Shown here one piece after another: positions 62,182 to 64,000 of a stretch of 64,000 nucleotides of DNA. A program made the position numbers and the translations under genes. Under the pieces are notes generated by a model. That model did no database searches and was not told the DNA's origin. It saw nothing but the letters and a program-made list of their open reading frames with translations. Where the stretch lies: NCBI RefSeq assembly GCF_015714715.1, contig NZ_WAHS01000001.1:682001-746000 (forward strand), in the 5' to 3' direction. This DNA comes from Aestuariivirga litoralis. GTDB lineage: Bacteria; Pseudomonadota; Alphaproteobacteria; Rhizobiales; Aestuariivirgaceae. Every line of letters begins with the position of its first letter. Within the stretch, counting starts at the first letter, position 1.

Positions 62182-64000
62182 GGTTTTTTCTTTGGCTGCT
62201 TGGTGGGTTGTTTGTCGGATGGCTTTTCCGCGGGCGGTGGTGCCAGGATGCCGGGATTGAACGTCATGGACGGGTCTTTGTCAAAGAAGAAGGACGGGCG
62301 CAAAGTCACTTCATGCCAATAGGTGGGCAGGATCGGATAGTCCTCGGGCCGTGGCACATGGCGGAAGCCCATCGTGTACCAGAGCACCAGGTCTTCATTG
62401 TTGATCGAGCGCTTCTGCGCCACGAAGGCGGGCAGGCCTTCATCCTTGGTGGCGAGATTGGGATAGAGCCCGGCAGACCATTGCTCATCCGCCGCATAAT
62501 GTGTGGCCCAGAGTGCATAGGCGGTGAAACCGGCGCGATATTGCGGCGGGTCGGCCTTGTCGAGCACCGAGGTGACGCTGTGGGCGCCATCAATCAGGTA
62601 ACCAGGATTGTATTTCAGACCGGTCTTTTCATTGGGGTTGATCACGCGCCATGTTTCGCCGGCAGCGCCATGCTCCGGCGCCACCGGGCCTTCCGCGGCG
62701 TAGCGATCTGACTTCACCGTCCACAGCGATTTGCGGGTTTTTGAATTGGGGATTGCGGCGGGCATGATGCTGTCGCGCACCAGCGCGTTCTTTTCACCAT
62801 CCACATCAAGGTCCATCCGGAAGGAGAAATAATGATCGTGGTTGGGAGCAATCGTATAGGGCGCGATCAGGTTGCCGTATTTGGTGGCTTCTGCTGCATT
62901 CGGATCATCCATGTCCTTCACCGCGGTGCCCTTGATGGCGTCGAAGCCGGTGGCCCCGACCTTCATGGTGATGTTGCCCTGCGGGGTAAACACATAGTCG
63001 ATCAGATAGTCATAATTGCCGAGCGTGGCCACATGGCGCACCACCATTTCGGTTTGCGGTATGCCGTTCACATATTGGTCGGCCGCCGTATAGTGCCGCC
63101 AGGACGGATCGCCGGTGGCGCGTTCGAACACGCACAAAGCAGTGGGCCTAGTGTAGGTGCCGCCAATGTCATTGGGGAAGGTGAGATCGAAATAATAGGA
63201 GGCCAGCGGGCAATCGACGCCGGGACGCAGGCTTGAGATTTGATAACCGATGCCGAATTCACCGGCATCCATGAAGGTGCGGTAGGACCATGTCGGGTCG
63301 GGGTCCATGTAGGGCACGAAAATTTCCGAGAGATTGAGCTGATAGGCCACATCGCGCAGCCGCGCGCCATCCTGGAAACGGATGAGATTGAGGATCAATC
63401 CAGCGCGTTTGTCGGCCCTTGCATGCAGCGACCAGTTCGCCCATTTGATATCGAGATTGCCGCTGACCTGGATGTTGGTGCCTTGTGGGGCCATGATGGC
63501 GATCGGCTTCAGGGCGGGGCCGAGTTTCGGATCTGCATCACTGTAACCCGCCGGCATGGGCGGCATATCAACAACGCCATTATCGATCACATCCAGCACC
63601 TGGCCGGAATCGGTATCGACGATGCCCATCAGGCCCTCCACCGGGCGGGCGGCCACGGCGCTGATGCCATTGTCTTTCACGAAGCAGGGGATTTTGACGA
63701 CGCGCTTGCCGTCGAGGCCGTCACCGGGGAAATAGCCGGCGGAATTGGGCGTGCAGAAGACATCCGCCTCCTTGAGCTTGCGCTTTTCGAGGGCGGCCTT
63801 GTAGCGCGGGTCGGCGATGAAGGCATCGCGGCCCTTATCCCATTCGAAATCCATGATCATCGGCTGGGCCGCGGGTTTAGGCGTGAACGATACGAGTTTT
63901 TTGGCGGAAAGATCGATCACCGCTTCATAAGTGATGAGGTTGCGGCGCAGGACCACGAAGGCCGATCTTGTGAAGGGCGTGCCAGGCTTCCAGGCGCGCA
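62178..64000 (-). CDS. Copper amine oxidase (primary-amine oxidase), N-terminus cut by window
   Basis: At least 606 residues of a copper/TPQ amine oxidase; the frame runs off the right edge and the first part, including any signal peptide, is outside. The visible start GTPFTRSAFVVLRRN matches the N-terminal domains. FMDAGEFGIG holds the catalytic Asp. The cofactor site reads GNYDY, the N-Y-D/E-Y consensus whose first Tyr becomes TPQ. Copper ligands are in PNHDHYFSFRMDLDVDG (HxH) and PTYWHEVTLRPSFFF (third His). It deaminates primary amines to aldehydes with H2O2 release. The stop overlaps the GST start by 4 bases. Confidence 0.95.
   Translation of the reverse strand, partial: RAWKPGTPFTRSAFVVLRRNLITYEAVIDLSAKKLVSFTPKPAAQPMIMDFEWDKGRDAFIADPRYKAALEKRKLKEADVFCTPNSAGYFPGDGLDGKRVVKIPCFVKDNGISAVAARPVEGLMGIVDTDSGQVLDVIDNGVVDMPPMPAGYSDADPKLGPALKPIAIMAPQGTNIQVSGNLDIKWANWSLHARADKRAGLILNLIRFQDGARLRDVAYQLNLSEIFVPYMDPDPTWSYRTFMDAGEFGIGYQISSLRPGVDCPLASYYFDLTFPNDIGGTYTRPTALCVFERATGDPSWRHYTAADQYVNGIPQTEMVVRHVATLGNYDYLIDYVFTPQGNITMKVGATGFDAIKGTAVKDMDDPNAAEATKYGNLIAPYTIAPNHDHYFSFRMDLDVDGEKNALVRDSIMPAAIPNSKTRKSLWTVKSDRYAAEGPVAPEHGAAGETWRVINPNEKTGLKYNPGYLIDGAHSVTSVLDKADPPQYRAGFTAYALWATHYAADEQWSAGLYPNLATKDEGLPAFVAQKRSINNEDLVLWYTMGFRHVPRPEDYPILPTYWHEVTLRPSFFFDKDPSMTFNPGILAPPPAEKPSDKQPTKQPKKKP

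Overview
The window reads as a GC-rich (about 60% by eye) chromosomal segment of an alphaproteobacterium, most likely of the Hyphomicrobiales (Rhizobiales) group. This is inferred from the tig/clpP/clpX/lon order, a PII-glnA pair behind a sigma-54 promoter, an HspQ protein, a near-match to the alphaproteobacterial GAAC-N7-GAAC SOS box before uvrA, an Flp-type pilin and several secreted protein types common in that group. Genes are dense, with many ATGA or one-base overlaps. Two genes run off the edges: an FAD amine oxidase-like protein on the left and a copper amine oxidase on the right.

Layout. 1-2.1 kb: FAD oxidoreductase, DUF1365 and DUF2177 genes (a membrane-lipid type cluster). 2-3.6 kb: orphan Flp pilin, tRNA-Thr and a Gly/Tyr-rich secreted protein. 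3.6-7.8 kb: rlmB diverging from two cyclophilins, queA and tgt (RNA modification and proline isomerisation). 7.8-12.1 kb: a PotBCD/YdcSUV-type ABC importer without an ATPase gene, divergent from a probable 8-oxoguanine deaminase. 12.1-16.7 kb: tRNA-Lys, glmU-glmS (UDP-GlcNAc precursor supply), a small secreted protein and an exported MsrA. 16.7-19.7 kb: an accessory patch with small secreted proteins, a vapBC toxin-antitoxin pair, an orphan AT-richer gene and the tail of a broken MFS transporter. 19.8-30.7 kb: uvrA, an unusual short RecQ, a 2-oxoglutarate oxygenase, an ornithine-type decarboxylase, a DegP-like protease, rarA, two tandem paralogous secreted proteins and DoxX. 30.9-38.2 kb: tRNA-Leu, trigger factor, an LpxO-like hydroxylase, clpP, clpX and lon (protein folding and turnover). 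38.2-42.2 kb: a GNAT/MarR pair with an operator palindrome, a secreted protein, a RocB-like M20 peptidase and an ABC ATPase remnant. 42.3-46.3 kb: a complete four-gene ABC importer ended by a strong terminator. 46.4-48.3 kb: glnA and glnB with a sigma-54 promoter. 48.5-54.5 kb: a secreted lectin-like protein, then a run of acyltransferase, SDR, GFA, AGE-family isomerase and PPi-dependent phosphofructokinase, then a second GFA protein. 54.6-64 kb: a duplicated-domain secreted protein, a CorC/HlyC-like CBS protein, a bifunctional NAD(P)HX repair enzyme, a DMT exporter, ThuA-like protein, HspQ, a UbiH-like hydroxylase, a GST and the copper amine oxidase.

Most of the window is ordinary core genome, and I do not see a defence island, prophage, CRISPR array or complete insertion sequence. 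The observations most worth a second look are: the vapBC promoter, which has twin perfect 12-bp palindromes and appears to give a leaderless transcript; a RecQ without the winged-helix domain and with a changed aromatic-rich loop; a Tgt whose zinc-ligand cysteines are mostly missing; a shared C-x6-8-S-[VI]-[VL]-x-[AG]-R-C-V motif in two unrelated-looking small exported proteins; the tandem cysteine-bearing secreted paralogues; the importer without an ATPase; and the SDR/GFA/AGE/PPi-PFK run, which looks like an uncharacterised sugar or polyol route. All functions are read from sequence by eye; no database search was run.
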